From: Colimorpha sp034178965
GTDB taxonomy: Bacteria; Bacteroidota; Bacteroidia; Bacteroidales; P3
Reading direction: 5' to 3'
Assembly: GCA_034178965.1 (NCBI GenBank)
Contig: JAXFQM010000219.1
Coordinates: 1-6,361 of the forward strand
DNA length: 6,361 bases
A model generated the notes under the pieces. That model searched no databases. It saw only the letters and a program-made list of their open reading frames with translations, and was not told where the DNA came from. The stretch's first letter is position 1; the number at the start of each line of letters is the position of its first letter. Shown piece by piece: positions 4,960-6,361 of this stretch. A program made the translations under genes and the position numbers.

Positions 4960-6361
4960 TTATTGGAACTTTTCCCTCAAATCGTCTTCGGTCATTGTTA
5001 TCAATATTTTTTTTCCGCTTGGGGAGAAAGTTGGCGAACTGCATGCGAATAGTGAGGCTATTAGGTTTTGCATTTCTTGCGTTTGCAACGGCTTGCATTT
5101 GTCTGCCGCCATTTGTCGCGCCAATGCCAGGCAAAGGCTTTTGTCGCGGTCGTTGAAACGCTGCATCATGCTGTTCTTGTAGTCCGACACCATGCTTGCA
5201 AGAAGTTCCTGCAGTTGTCCGTCGTTCACATCTGCCGGAGTCGCACTCACTACAAATGTGTTCTGCCCCAATGGCTCTATTTCAAAACCCAGCATTTTAA
5301 GGTCGGGCATCAACTCCGTTACGATATCGGCATCCGCCGCACTGAAAATGCAATTCACGGGAAACAGCAATTGCTGGGCTCCCGCCATGCCTCCTTTCTT
5401 TTGCATGCGTTCCACCAGTTGGTCGTATGTAATGCGTTCCCATGCTCTTTGCTGGTCTATGGCGATAAGTCCACTGGGGAGTGTGGTGATGATATAACGC
5501 CCTGCGAACCCCAAAATGCCGTTGTCTGCATGTGTTTCTGTCTCCAGCGTGCTAAGGTTTGCGTCTATCAAGCGCACCTGCTGTGGCTGCGTTGTTTCTT
5601 CGGTTTCAAAGAAGGTATTCCACTCATTTTTTGCCTCTTGCTCTTCTTTTTTGCTACAGAACGGGGAAAAGGTCGGGTTCACCGTTACGTGTGGTTCCTT
5701 TGGCATAATACCTTTGGGCAGCGGGTGGAACGCAAGTTCTTCTCCTGGGTCGAAGTCTATTTCGCTTGCAAGGCTGAACTGTCCCAGCGCCTTTTTTGTG
5801 GCGGCATGCACTATGGCCAAAATGGCATGTTCGTCTATGAAGCGCACTTCCGTTTTGGTGGGGTGTATGTTTACGTCAATTCGGCTCGGTTCCACTTCCA
5901 AAGAGAGGAAATAGGAAGGGAAACTGCGTTCGGGGATGAGGTCGTTGTATGCGCTTTCCACCGCGCCACTTATGCCGCTGTGCTTTATGAAGCGTTCGTT
6001 GCAGAAAACATACTGTTCTCCTCTGCGCTTGCGCGTAAATTCTGGTCTGCAAACGTAACCACTCACTCTCACCACGTCGCTTGTTTCGTCCACCGGAAAA
6101 AGGCGTTCTTTGTACACGTCGCCAAATAGGCTCACGATGCGCTGCGCGAAGTTGCCGGCTTTCAAGTCATAAAGCATCTTGTCGTTACTATAAAAAGCGA
6201 AAGCCACCTTATGGTTCACCAATGCCACCCTGCGAAACACCTCCTCTATGTGAGCCATCTCTATCGTATCTTTTTTCAAGAAGTTGCGCCGTGCGGGGAT
6301 GTTAAAGAATAGGTTTTTTACCACCATGCTCGTTCCTTTGTCGCATTGGCACGGTTGTTGG
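4960..6361 (-). CDS. mutL: DNA mismatch repair protein MutL, 5' end outside window
   Basis: MutL links mismatch recognition by MutS to strand removal. The last 466 residues are present and the frame stays open to the window edge; the ATG at 6327 is internal, because GTS directly before it belongs to the conserved motif GTSMVVKNLFFNIPARRNFLK. The part of the GHKL ATPase domain with motifs I-III, about 150 residues by comparison with usual lengths of 600-640, is missing only because of the window edge. Also visible are the second N-domain motif IDVNIHPTKTEVRF (around 5874-5915), a low-complexity acidic/Gln linker (around 5560-5690), and the C-terminal dimerisation domain. In that domain the usual metal-binding DQHA(X)2E(X)4E is altered to DQQRAWERITYD, and the usual CPHGRP-type site reads SPSGKK. 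It is likely co-transcribed with the rhomboid gene downstream. Confidence 0.96.
   Translation of the reverse strand, partial: QQPCQCDKGTSMVVKNLFFNIPARRNFLKKDTIEMAHIEEVFRRVALVNHKVAFAFYSNDKMLYDLKAGNFAQRIVSLFGDVYKERLFPVDETSDVVRVSGYVCRPEFTRKRRGEQYVFCNERFIKHSGISGAVESAYNDLIPERSFPSYFLSLEVEPSRIDVNIHPTKTEVRFIDEHAILAIVHAATKKALGQFSLASEIDFDPGEELAFHPLPKGIMPKEPHVTVNPTFSPFCSKKEEQEAKNEWNTFFETEETTQPQQVRLIDANLSTLETETHADNGILGFAGRYIITTLPSGLIAIDQQRAWERITYDQLVERMQKKGGMAGAQQLLFPVNCIFSAADADIVTELMPDLKMLGFEIEPLGQNTFVVSATPADVNDGQLQELLASMVSDYKNSMMQRFNDRDKSLCLALARQMAADKCKPLQTQEMQNLIASLFACSSPTFSPSGKKILITMTEDDLREKFQ

Noticed and set aside
5068..6129. Long open frame (353 codons) on the plus strand inside mutL
   Set aside because: It lies wholly antisense to mutL, whose motifs are clear. 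Its translation is rich in Cys, His and Phe with no recognisable domain, as expected from the reverse reading of a biased coding frame.
1..6361. A new defence, mobile or biosynthetic system
   Set aside because: Every substantial gene belongs to a known housekeeping family. I found no transposase, integrase, toxin-antitoxin pair, CRISPR repeats or clear composition break.

Overview
The window looks like an ordinary chromosomal stretch from a member of the Bacteroidota, most likely a Bacteroidales/Prevotellaceae-type organism. I base this on protein families remembered from that group (PyrE, the Nudix protein, MutL and the acyl-CoA dehydrogenase all read like Bacteroidales versions), on the lack of clear Shine-Dalgarno sequences, and on a Bacteroidota-style -7 box (TAnnTTTG) before pyrE. 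No database search was possible, so the taxonomy is inference.

Layout, left to right. (1) Bases 1-1431, plus strand: the 3' part of an acyl-CoA dehydrogenase gene, cut by the window edge. (2) Bases 1455-1490: a perfect 36-bp palindrome between two convergent genes, probably a shared terminator. (3) Bases 1494-2078, minus strand: a Nudix hydrolase with a lineage-type N-terminal extension. (4) Bases 2079-2164: a short A-tract-rich divergent spacer holding the pyrE promoter. (5) Bases 2165-2827, plus strand: pyrE, orotate phosphoribosyltransferase. (6) Bases 2828-3081: a spacer with three copies of a 10-base repeat and two small hairpins. (7) Bases 3082-3980, plus strand: an SRPBCC-fold protein overlapping by 4 bases an exported thioredoxin-like protein. 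(8) Bases 3981-4288: a convergent spacer with a strong hairpin terminator. (9) Bases 4289-6361, minus strand: mutL (5' end outside the window) followed 50 bases later by a rhomboid-family intramembrane protease gene, probably one transcription unit.

The genes do not form a single pathway. They are housekeeping functions: fatty acyl-CoA oxidation/reduction, nucleotide hydrolysis, pyrimidine synthesis, periplasmic thiol chemistry, mismatch repair and membrane proteolysis. I see no mobile element, CRISPR array, tRNA or rRNA, and no convincing new system. The points most worth a second look are the altered endonuclease motifs of MutL, the 36-bp palindrome, the triple repeat downstream of pyrE, the nearly leaderless pyrE start, and the SRPBCC/thioredoxin overlapping pair.
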